DNA of 39,178 bases from a virus, in IMG/VR virus record IMGVR_UViG_3300038361_000164, positions 171,086-210,263 of that record; one strand, given 5' to 3'. A program made the translations under genes and the position numbers. Within the stretch, counting starts at the first letter, position 1. Every line of letters begins with the position of its first letter. Below, one piece after another: positions 32,801 through 39,178 of this stretch. Below the pieces are notes generated by a model. The model made no database searches. It was not told the DNA's origin and was given only the letters and a program-made list of their open reading frames with translations.

Positions 32801-34392
32801 TCTTTATTCACTTTGATAGTGCCGCTTTAGGAGATACAATAGCGTGGTTGCCCTACGTAGAAGAATTTGCGGAAAAACATGGCTGTAAAATGTATTGTTC
32901 CACTTTTCATAACAAGCTGTTTGCTGCAGAATATCCAAATATTACTTGGGTCGTTCCCGGAGCTACAGTTCAAAATTTGTATGCTTCTTATGAAATAGGG
33001 TATTTTGCAGATATAAGTAAACATCCAAATAATCCTAAGACTATTCCTTTACAGCAAATTGCTACAGATTTATTAGGACTGGAATATCAAGAAAAGCGAC
33101 CTAGAATTACTATATTAAAAAATAATAAACTTACGAGTAGTCCACATGTGTGTATAGGAGTACAATCTACAGCTCAGGCCAAGTATTGGAATTATTCAGG
33201 TGGTTGGGATTTGGTGGTTGATCACTTAAACTCTGTTGGATATAAGGTTTATGATATTGATCTTCATAAAGAATTTGGACGCTATCCTCAACATATGAAC
33301 GTTATTCCACAAAATGCAATCGATGTAACCGGTTCATATACATTATTAGAGCGTGCGGCGCAACTATCTCATGCTAAATTTTTTGTGGGGCTTGGCTCAG
33401 GCCTTTCCTGGCTAGCGTGGGCTGTAGGCACACCTGTGATATTAATATCTGGGTTTAGTGCTCCTTTTACGGAATTTCAAAAAGGAGTTACACGTGTACA
33501 CGAGGATAACGGCTGTCATAGTTGCTTTTCGAATCCAAAATATACTTTAGATAAGGACAACTGGGAATGGTGTCCAGAGAATTTAGATTTTGAATGCTCT
33601 AAAAGAATAACTCCTGAACGTATAATACGCACAGTTGATTATGAACGATTGGACAGAACACATTTGGAAGATGGAGGTGATTTTTGGCTAAGAGAGGAGC
33701 AATTGGAATACGCCAGTTATAACAAATGGTATACACCAAAAGATGGCGATGTGGTCGTAGATATAGGAGCCTCTATAGGTATATATCCTGCTTTAAATCT
33801 TCAAGGAATTGATTTAAAAGCCTGTTACTATATAGAGCCGCTATCTTATAACTTAGAGAGTTTGCGTAAAAATATACAGGAGTTTTTTCCTGATAATAAA
33901 AAGCACATTATTGAAGCCTCTGCGATAAGCACTGAAAATGGAGAAGAAATGATCGCAGGCGATTCAACGTGGTCTCCAGAACTTATGCGCTACAAAGACA
34001 ATGATGCAGTTCCAGGAGAGATGGTGAAAACGATCACATTTTCACATTTTATTAACAAGTATCAGATTGAACGAATTGACATGCTAAAAACAGACTGCGA
34101 AGGCGGCGAGTATGCTCTTTTCTTAGATGATAAGAACATGGAAATTTTACAAAAAACTACTAGAAATATGACAGGTGAGCTACATAAACACATTGAACCT
34201 TACTCAGGTGCTTTTATTGCGATGTTACTGCAATTGGATAAATATGGGTTTGAATACGATGTATTAAGTATAGATGGATTTCCTATAAAAGAAAATCTTT
34301 TAAATAATGTCTTTTTAGAAGACAAGCAACTACATGCAATGGATTTTTATAGACAAGTAATATTCTTTGCGAAAAACAAAACACTTGCTTAA
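29872..34392 (+). CDS. Five-domain glycan enzyme: GT4 + GT-A + PIG-L + TibC-like heptosyltransferase + FkbM (1506 aa)
   Basis: Residues 1-400 are a GT4 glycosyltransferase (G-R-W-D-H-R-K near 198; R-A-E-G-W-N-L-P-L-I-E-A near 280). Residues 405-680 are a GT-A-type domain (V-D-A-D-M, DxD-like, near 498). Residues 705-830 are a PIG-L/LmbE deacetylase (A-H-L-D-D-E-T near 712; Y-G-H-V-Q-H near 802). Residues 975-1255 are GT9/TibC-like: G-L-G-S-G-L-S-W-L near 1175 and a C-x2-C-x15-C-x7-C cluster near 1215-1242, like the iron finger of O-heptosyltransferases. Residues 1290-1500 are an FkbM methyltransferase (V-D-I-G-A-S-I-G; D-C-E-G-G-E-Y near 1408). All 32 Trp are TGG. Such sequential enzymes would build, trim and methylate one glycan. 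Confidence 0.85.
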   Translation: MQNIKGVFAHTSFIGNSGYASHARNFFTKLNKHISVKIRNFSIGTHWDGVYRADPHKEEPYLTDQHREMLVTQICMNEPGEMIDHDLYGGPPDLTNFVNIILHESLHHNYYHDYKGFKIAYNVWESTEQSPDFFEKLLEYDQLWVPTQWQRDCSIAQGYPAERVFVVPEAVDNEVFNLTPVAPLEEMKNNRFKFMIFGRWDHRKATTEMIKAFLEEFSADEPVELICSIDNPYPVDGFKSTQERLNHFGFNDPRLKIKSFISRDDYINYLKNGNVLLTCSRAEGWNLPLIEAISCGTPTICSSHPAQLEFATDVSCQVRTKEQRPMKPFMFAPDGSGLWDEPDFEHLKEVMRDVYNDYNKYKKKAIKNATIVSNKFTWENAAEKAVTILEQIDKNMNNIPTLKKEKKAYVLSTDEKYLPYAKLCVESLLMFDNTDVIVYVINADKELDWGWLTHRIDIRPIKTDFSWNVDGLQNPGHYYARIISAIDCLKRDTHQSYMFVDADMIAGKDVSYLWEYKSMLQDYPLCIQYNSPNWYQWREVDGIKYNASYGKETSEILNEGIRKSNSHIAATGFFLFDIESMEFLSEVLDVYNTQRQGITWNVKDSHGKNIFVDDNALSEERVLNYLMWKYKRKAVMPVTWNFPKESPIKDRFNDKQLLALDMGNFSVMYDMSNNKFYGAHPEPGEGKNVEYSKDLWKKFNPNRRKNLMIVAHLDDETIFGAGTLLKNPKDWHIECMTGADDKPRMNEFYSALETLGMESTGVSNYTDSLEYPFPEDAKYHIEHLLAVNDYEMVVTHGEEGEYGHVQHVSLHNIVKDCNPKGLHFFALGTEPLDAEVYKKKQEALAHYKSQVTDLPGFHKYLRYETIVPAGTQSKKKKFEKSDFLKDFKPKEAEITPFKQITINHNFINGPFVEILGDDPALFSIEMKNNDVLIHSTQIHSNHWTVANIKHYQDWNIEISKDGKIIETLLFDAKNKNVFIHFDSAALGDTIAWLPYVEEFAEKHGCKMYCSTFHNKLFAAEYPNITWVVPGATVQNLYASYEIGYFADISKHPNNPKTIPLQQIATDLLGLEYQEKRPRITILKNNKLTSSPHVCIGVQSTAQAKYWNYSGGWDLVVDHLNSVGYKVYDIDLHKEFGRYPQHMNVIPQNAIDVTGSYTLLERAAQLSHAKFFVGLGSGLSWLAWAVGTPVILISGFSAPFTEFQKGVTRVHEDNGCHSCFSNPKYTLDKDNWEWCPENLDFECSKRITPERIIRTVDYERLDRTHLEDGGDFWLREEQLEYASYNKWYTPKDGDVVVDIGASIGIYPALNLQGIDLKACYYIEPLSYNLESLRKNIQEFFPDNKKHIIEASAISTENGEEMIAGDSTWSPELMRYKDNDAVPGEMVKTITFSHFINKYQIERIDMLKTDCEGGEYALFLDDKNMEILQKTTRNMTGELHKHIEPYSGAFIAMLLQLDKYGFEYDVLSIDGFPIKENLLNNVFLEDKQLHAMDFYRQVIFFAKNKTLA

Positions 34393-34393
34393 A

Positions 34394-35131
34394 ATGAAAG
34401 TGTTAGTTATCGGAGAGTATTGTACAGATGAGCATATTTATGGCACAATAGAACGATTGTGTCCAGAAGCTCCAATACCTATAATAGAACCTACTAGAAC
34501 AACTAAAAATTCAGGTATGGCGGGAAACACACACGCCAATCTTAAAGCATTAGGAGTAAAGACTGATATTATATGTAATAAAGTTGATATTATAAAACGC
34601 CGATATGTGGATGATAAATCAGGGCAAATGCTTTTACGAGTAGATATAAATGACTTCTGCCCTCGCATGGATTCTTCTGTTTTATCTAATATTAATTTTG
34701 GACTATATGATGCTGTAGTAATTTCAGATTACAATAAAGGGTTTTTAACGAAAACAGATATTAAGTTTATTCTGGAACATAGCACACTTTCTTTTATAGA
34801 TACCAAAAAGGAATTGGGAAGTTGGATATTATCAGCTACTTATATTAAACTTAATAAGTATGAAGCACAAAATAATATACCCAAACGCTACCAAGAAACT
34901 ATAACTAAAAAACTCATAGTTACATTAGGAGATAAGGGAGCGGAGCATAATGGAGCGAAGTATGCGACTGAAAAAGTAGATATTTATAATGTATCCGGAG
35001 CAGGAGATACTTTTCTCGCAGCGCTCGTATTTGATTATTTAGAAACTAAAGATATTTGTAGAGCTATAAAATTTGCAAATGAATGTGCAGCAGAAGTTGT
35101 ACAAAAACCAGGAGTGGTGCCAGTATGCTGA
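34394..35131 (+). CDS. hldE1: HldE1-type heptose-7-phosphate kinase, PfkB family (245 aa)
   Basis: ATG 34394 follows the upstream stop by one base and gives M-K-V-L-V-I-G-E-Y-C. PfkB signatures are present: S-G-M-A-G-N-T-H-A-N-L-K-A-L-G near residue 40 and G-A-G-D-T-F-L-A-A-L near residue 205. R-Y-V-D-D ... L-L-R-V-D matches the HldE kinase pattern. At 245 residues it is shorter than the usual 315. It would phosphorylate D-glycero-manno-heptose 7-phosphate to the 1,7-bisphosphate. It ends TGA in a 7-base overlap with the next gene; TAG follows three codons on. Confidence 0.75.
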   Translation: MKVLVIGEYCTDEHIYGTIERLCPEAPIPIIEPTRTTKNSGMAGNTHANLKALGVKTDIICNKVDIIKRRYVDDKSGQMLLRVDINDFCPRMDSSVLSNINFGLYDAVVISDYNKGFLTKTDIKFILEHSTLSFIDTKKELGSWILSATYIKLNKYEAQNNIPKRYQETITKKLIVTLGDKGAEHNGAKYATEKVDIYNVSGAGDTFLAALVFDYLETKDICRAIKFANECAAEVVQKPGVVPVC

Positions 35132-35412
35132 TATATGTAGACATAGATAATACCATTTGTATTACTGCTAAAAGTGATTATACCAAATCTATTCCTAACA
35201 AATCCAATATAGAAAAAATAAATGTTCTTTATGATAAAGGAAATACTATTATATACTGGACTGCTAGAGGCGGGAATTCCAAAGTAGATCATACAAAAAT
35301 TACTAAACATCAGTTAGATTTTTGGGGCTGTAAGTACCATAAATTATCTACAAATAAACCTTCTTTCGATCTTCTGATCGACGACAAAACAGTTAGAATG
35401 GACGAGCTATGA
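35125..35412 (+). CDS. Small HAD-family phosphatase (95 aa)
   Basis: ATG 35125 gives M-L-I-Y-V-D-I-D-N-T-I, the HAD motif I (D-x-D-x-T). Motif II-like I-I-Y-W-T-A-R-G lies near residue 45 and L-L-I-D-D-K at 85 is motif IV. Minimal cap-less HADs of this size occur in capsule and heptose clusters. A GmhB-type step (removing the C7 phosphate) is the natural role here, but this is inference. It ends TGA within an ATGA overlap; TAG follows three codons later. Confidence 0.7.
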   Translation: MLIYVDIDNTICITAKSDYTKSIPNKSNIEKINVLYDKGNTIIYWTARGGNSKVDHTKITKHQLDFWGCKYHKLSTNKPSFDLLIDDKTVRMDEL

Positions 35413-35750
35413 AACGAGTAGAAAAGGGTTGGGGATATGAAGATTGGATTGTTAACAAAGACGAGTATTGTGGTAAGTTATTGTTTTTTGAGAAGGGTAA
35501 ACAATGTTCCTGGCATTACCATATTTTAAAAGATGAAACATTTTATTTACAATCAGGCGAAATTGTACTCACTTATAGCTATGATGACGATACTTACACT
35601 GCACATAAAATAATTTTAGAACCTGGAATGGAGTTTCATGTACCAAGAGGTTTGCGTCACCAAATGCATGCTTTAAAGGACTCTGAATTATTTGAGTTTT
35701 CAACAAAGCACTACGATAGTGATTCATATAGGATTACAAAAGGTGATTAA
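35409..35750 (+). CDS. Cupin-fold sugar isomerase-like protein (113 aa)
   Basis: A 113-residue single-domain cupin: G-W-G-Y-E-D-W-I-V start, metal-ligand motif C-S-W-H-Y-H-I-L-K-D-E-T-F-Y (H, H, E), G-E-I-V-L-T-Y, and second motif P-G-M-E-F-H-V-P-R-G-L-R-H-Q-M. It resembles the cupin domain of phosphomannose isomerase/WbuC-type sugar proteins. It sits inside the heptose cassette between HAD and HldE2 genes. Isomerase or epimerase activity is likely; substrate unproven. Confidence 0.7.
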   Translation: MKRVEKGWGYEDWIVNKDEYCGKLLFFEKGKQCSWHYHILKDETFYLQSGEIVLTYSYDDDTYTAHKIILEPGMEFHVPRGLRHQMHALKDSELFEFSTKHYDSDSYRITKGD

Positions 35751-36144
35751 TAACTATAAAGTGATATGGGTTAATGGATGTTTTGATGTTTTACATCGAG
35801 GCCATATTGAGCTATTAAAATATGCCAAATCACTTGGAGATTTTTTATTTGTTGGAATTGATTCAGATGCTAAGGTTCGTAGAAGTAAGGGTATTGCTCG
35901 ACCAATAAACACACACGAAGATCGCCAGGAGATATTAAGAGCTTTATCATGTGTAGATGATGTGTTTATATTTAATACAAAAAGTATGTTAGAGTGGTTA
36001 ATAAAAACTATACATCCCGATATTATGGTAATAGGGGATGATTATGTTAATAAGCCTGTTGTAGGTAGTGCATTTGCAAAAGAGCTTATATTTTTTAAAA
36101 GATTACCTAACTATGCATCTTCTAATATTATTAAGGAGTTATAA
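35743..36144 (+). CDS. hldE2: HldE2-type ADP-heptose synthase, nucleotidyltransferase (133 aa)
   Basis: A cytidylyltransferase-like fold: V-N-G-C-F-D-V-L-H-R-G-H-I-E-L-L near the N-terminus (the H-x-G-H motif), V-G-I-D-S-D-A-K-V-R-R-S-K-G and a final S-S-N-I-I-K-E-L (variant of I-S-S-T-x-I-I). It transfers AMP to heptose 1-phosphate giving ADP-heptose, the donor for the TibC-like domain upstream. The start is uncertain: GTG 35743 overlaps the previous gene and has a GGA-type SD; GTG 35761 is possible. Trp codons are TGG. Confidence 0.75.
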   Translation: MINNYKVIWVNGCFDVLHRGHIELLKYAKSLGDFLFVGIDSDAKVRRSKGIARPINTHEDRQEILRALSCVDDVFIFNTKSMLEWLIKTIHPDIMVIGDDYVNKPVVGSAFAKELIFFKRLPNYASSNIIKEL

Positions 36145-36942
36145 ATGTTGATTCACATTAAAAGTATGAATCAACTTCTTTCCTGGAAAACTCAATGAAC
36201 AAAGGATATAGATAATAATAAAGATTCCTCAATTTTTCATTGTTTTGGCTGGATACTAAGTTGTGCAAAAGTTAGTAAAGACTGAAGCGTTTATTTGAAT
36301 GTAAATGAAAAAGGTGTAATAGATTTTATGTTACCTGTAGAAGCACAGGAATATCTAGGAACTTTGTTTACTGACAATACTGATGCGTTCGGCGATTTAA
36401 CTAAATTAGATCTTCTCCCTTCAATAGAATTACCTAAATCAAGTGTTTTAAAAACAAATAACATTTCCACATATTCTTACGAATGCCATGGTTTTGATAA
36501 TATCGGTAAAAAGTGAATGAAGGATATTGTTAGGCAAAAAAATAAACTAAGTAGATATGAGCTTCAATTTTCTGACACTTCTTCTTTGTTTTTTAAATTA
36601 TGAGAAACATGAGCAAGTAAATGAGAGTGATCTTCTTCGAATATATCACGATTTAAAAACTTTATACTTAACAACTCTTGCCTAAAAAGCGCTGTTCTTT
36701 CTATAGACGGAGAACCTTCCAGTGTTTGGCTATATACAGTACACAATAAACGCTTATTATTTTGAGTAACTACTAGAATACCAGATCAAAAAGTGTCCAG
36801 CGGATCCCTATTATTGTGAGAAATTATAAGTCGTTGAAAACCTAAAATAAAAGTATATGATCTTGGAACTGGAGATGAGACGTATAAACATCGAATTTTC
36901 CCCACAAAACGTCCACTATACTACTTGCGAATTAACCCTTAA
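36145..36942 (+). CDS. FemAB/CelD-like GNAT acyltransferase (265 aa)
   Basis: Ten TGA and three TGG Trp codons; the gene is invisible with the standard code. SD AAGGAG before ATG 36145. The C-terminal 130 residues match the BioF2/CelD-like acetyltransferase pattern: L-F-F-K-L-W-E-T-W, A-V-L-S-I-D-G-E-P-S-S-V-W-L, R-L-L-F-W-V-T-T-R, S-G-S-L-L-L-W-E-I-I, then K-V-Y-D-L-G-T-G-D-E-T-Y-K-H. It likely acylates or adds amino acids to a surface sugar or peptide. It follows the heptose cassette and precedes the fibre, so the fibre glycan is a possible substrate. Confidence 0.75.
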
Positions 36943-36953
36943 CAATGTATATT
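36925..36953 (+). promoter_or_regulatory. Late-type promoter L6 for the fibre gene
   Basis: TTGCGA, 17 bp, TATATT, overlapping the last codons of the FemAB-like gene. The fibre gene begins about 85 bases further on and has an SD (GGAGG), so this transcript has a leader. Confidence 0.65.
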
Positions 36954-37043
36954 AGTAGTGAAGACCGAATATCGGTATTGTACTAAAACATAGAAGCCTT
37001 TAATTAGACGTACTAATTAATGGCATTTTAGCGGAGGCGTCTA

Positions 37044-39178
37044 GTGCCTAAAATTCCATTTAAACAGTTAGAGGGTGTTCTTAGTGAAGCTCAATTAGCG
37101 GCTGCTTACGCTGCAATAGATGTTAGCGCCTCTACAACTGCGCCCGTAAGTCCCTCAGACTGACAAGTTTGGCAAGATACCACGACCGATCCCCCACAAT
37201 TAAAAACTTGAGATCCAACTTCAGAAACATGAAAAGTCGTAGCCGCAGGAGGCACATCCGGCTCATCAGGCTCATCTGGCTCTGATGGTACGTCTGGTGT
37301 AGCAGGTACCTCCGGTTCATCAGGCTCATCTGGTTCTGACGGTACATCCGGTTCATCAGGTTCATCAGGCTCATCCGGTTCTGACGGCACATCTGGCTCA
37401 TCAGGCTCATCTGGTTCGTCTGGAAATCATGGAGCAAGCCTTCTATATAGTTATGATGGTAGTTCTCATGCTGCTAATCCTGGATTAGGGGATATCAGGT
37501 TTAATAATGCCGATGTTACTTTAGCAACTGCTATGTACATTAACGATTCCGATATTAACTCGACAAATACTGCTGCATGGGTAGCCACTTTCGATGACTC
37601 TACTAACGGAGTACAAGGTCACCTTGTTTTCCACGAAGCTTACGCGACAGAAAACTGGGTTATCTTCGAAGTAGGATCGGTAACTCCAGGAATAAACTAC
37701 TCAACAGTAGTTCTTACTCACGTAGATTCTTCCGCTTCAGCTCCATTCGGAAACAACGATCTTATAAACGGTAATTTCTTTCGTGCAGGAGACATGGGAA
37801 CATCCGGCTCATCAGGCTCATCTGGCTCATCTGGTACATCCGGATCATCAGGCTCATCTGGTACATCCGGATCATCTGGTTCATCTGGTTCTGATGGAAC
37901 TTCAGGTTCATCTGGATCATCAGGCTCATCTGGTACATCCGGTTCATCAGGATCATCTGGTACATCCGGCAATTCAGGTACATCAGGTTCTTCTGGATCT
38001 TCTGGTACATCTGGTTCATCGGGATCATCCGGCACATCTGGTAATTCAGGCACATCTGGATCTTCCGGCTCATCTGGCACATCTGGTACATCAGGCTCAT
38101 CTGGATCATCCGGCACCTCCGGGTCATCTGGATCCTCAGGTACGTCGGGAGCCATAGGAGTAGCTGGTACATCTGGTTCATCTGGTTCATCTGGAATAGA
38201 TGGTACATCGGGTACATCTGGAGCTACAGGAGTAGCAGGTACGTCTGGCTCATCTGGCTCATCTGGCACATCTGGTAATTCAGGTACATCAGGTTCTTCT
38301 GGATCTTCTGGATCTTCAGGTACATCAGGTTCTTCTGGATCTTCTGGTACATCTGGCTCATCAGGATCATCGGGCACTTCAGGGGTGGCTGGTACATCTG
38401 GCTCATCAGGATCATCAGGTACTTCAGGAGTCGCGGGAGCGGCCGGCACATCTGGCTCATCAGGATCATCGGGATCATCTGGTTCTGATGGAACATCAGG
38501 CTCATCAGGCTCATCTGGGTCTTCTGGCACATCTGGCTCATCAGGATCCTCAGGCACTTCAGGAGCGGCAGGCACATCTGGTTCATCCGGCTCATCGGGC
38601 TCTGATGGCACATCTGGCTCATCAGGATCATCAGGTACGTCTGGTATATCTGGCACATCTGGTTCATCAGGCTCATCTGGTTCTGACGGCACATCCGGTT
38701 CATCAGGCTCATCCGGTTCTGACGGCACATCCGGCTCATCAGGCTCATCTGGTTCGTCTGGAAATCACGGAGCAAGCCTTCTTTACAGTTTCGATACAGC
38801 CGTAGGTGTAGGAGATCCAGGAGCGGGAGATATTAGATTTAACAGTGCAAATGTTACTATCGCAACTGTGATGTACATCAGCAATTCTGATATTAATTCG
38901 GTAGATGTTTCGGCATGAATAACTACTTTCGATGACTCTACTAACGGAGTACAAGGTCACCTTGTTTTCCACGAAGCTTACGCGACAGAAAACTGGGTTA
39001 TCTTCGAAGTAGGCACAGTAACACCTGCAGCCGGATATTTAGCTGTGACTATTACTCACGTAGATTCTTCTGGAACTGCCCCATTTGGAAACGATGATCT
39101 TATAAACGGTAACTTTTTCCGAGCAGGAGACGCAGGAACTGACGGCACCTCTGGGTCATCAGGATCTTCAGGTTCTGA
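37044..39178 (+). CDS. Collagen-like Ser/Thr-rich fibre protein, 3' end outside window (>711 aa)
   Basis: GTG 37044 has SD GGAGG. Four TGA codons (37161, 37209, 37230, 38916) read as Trp are needed. An N-terminal 68-residue domain (A-A-A-Y-A-A-I-D, Q-V-W-Q-D) probably attaches to the virion. It is followed by Gly-x-y repeats with Ser and Thr (G-S-S, G-T-S, G-S-D), a beta domain (128-250), a second long collagen-like section (about 320 residues), a second near-identical beta domain and a third repeat at the window edge. The Gly-every-third pattern predicts a trimeric collagen-like fibre; Ser/Thr density offers many O-glycosylation sites. Confidence 0.85.
37427..39135 (+). repeat. Duplicated fibre beta-domain (two copies)
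   Basis: Copy 1 (about 37427-37797) and copy 2 (about 38756-39135) both run from N-H-G-A-S-L-L-Y-S to N-G-N-F-F-R-A-G-D. The stretch 37588-37677 is nearly base-identical to 38927-39016, while other parts have diverged, a mosaic that suggests gene conversion or recombination between the copies. Confidence 0.85.
37798..38755 (+). repeat. Collagen-like GSS/GTS codon repeat
   Basis: About 958 bases of 9-base units coding G-S-S, G-T-S and G-S-D triplets, with shorter relatives at 37248-37426 and from about 39136 to the window end. Synonymous codons (TCA, TCT, TCC, TCG; GGC, GGT, GGA) vary, so the array is old enough to drift or is selected against perfect identity. It is broken by G-V-A, G-A-A and G-N-S interruptions. 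Confidence 0.9.

Noticed and set aside
8350-36942. TGA read as glycine (code 25) instead of Trp
   Set aside because: TGA falls at conserved aromatic positions in LigD phosphoesterase, J-domain, bS21 and FemAB-like families; Gly would not fit.
37718-38728. Long minus-strand frame rich in Pro-Asp-Glu repeats opposite the fibre gene
   Set aside because: It is the antisense shadow of the Gly-Ser-Ser/Gly-Thr-Ser codon repeat; it has no SD and its composition follows from the repeat.

Overview
The window is part of the genome of a large, AT-rich tailed dsDNA phage. It holds a large terminase (TerL) with an intein, a prohead protease, an HK97-type major capsid protein, connector and fibre-like genes, and many small early-type genes. 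The striking general property is the genetic code. Nearly all rightward genes outside the capsid block are cut by in-frame TGA codons exactly where the protein families have tryptophan or another aromatic residue (ligase phosphoesterase motif, J-domain, bS21, LAGLIDADG block, FemAB-like domain). TGA is therefore read as Trp (translation table 4), with TAA and TAG as stops. The leftward genes read cleanly with the standard code, and two of them appear to stop at TGA. The host is not determinable. Shine-Dalgarno sequences and sigma70-like promoters are clear, and the ADP-heptose genes and a type IV pilin-like protein point weakly to a Gram-negative-type host.

Layout. (1) 1-6401, minus strand: compact early-type operons of small proteins, mostly of unknown function. 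They include several membrane proteins, a prepilin-like protein and a small HTH protein, with start/stop overlaps, strong SDs, intrinsic terminators and a recurring TATAAG-type promoter. (2) 6470-8300: no convincing genes. Two minus-strand transcription units look like large structured RNAs (about 1.2 kb and 0.55 kb), each with its own early-type promoter; the second carries a tRNA-like segment. (3) 8316-16969, plus strand: a late-type operon in which eight proteins carry the same 12-residue start (M-D-K-A-x-x-I-F-E-K-L-A), likely a capsid-targeting and cleavage tag. The cargo includes an SF2 helicase, a J-domain protein, a mitochondrial-carrier-like protein and basic proteins; an untagged LigD-like ligase is in the same run. 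(4) 17049-21518: nucleotidyltransferase, bS21 homologue and TerL with a LAGLIDADG intein. (5) 21570-27274: head morphogenesis (protease, acidic scaffold-like proteins, capsid), using TGG only. (6) 27370-29860: connector/tail-type proteins. (7) 29872-36144: a glycan cassette with a 1506-residue five-domain enzyme plus ADP-heptose synthesis genes, again TGG only. (8) 36145-end: a FemAB-like transferase and a long Ser/Thr-rich collagen-like fibre, running off the window.

Together the right half suggests a virion that carries a tagged set of internal proteins and a fibre that may be glycosylated by the adjacent heptose cassette. Six sigma70-like promoters (TTGACA-like, 16-17 bp, TATATT) drive the rightward genes. 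Three place the start codon 6-8 bases after the -10, which implies leaderless mRNAs. No portal gene, no Trp(UCA) suppressor tRNA and no complete canonical tRNA were recognised in this window.
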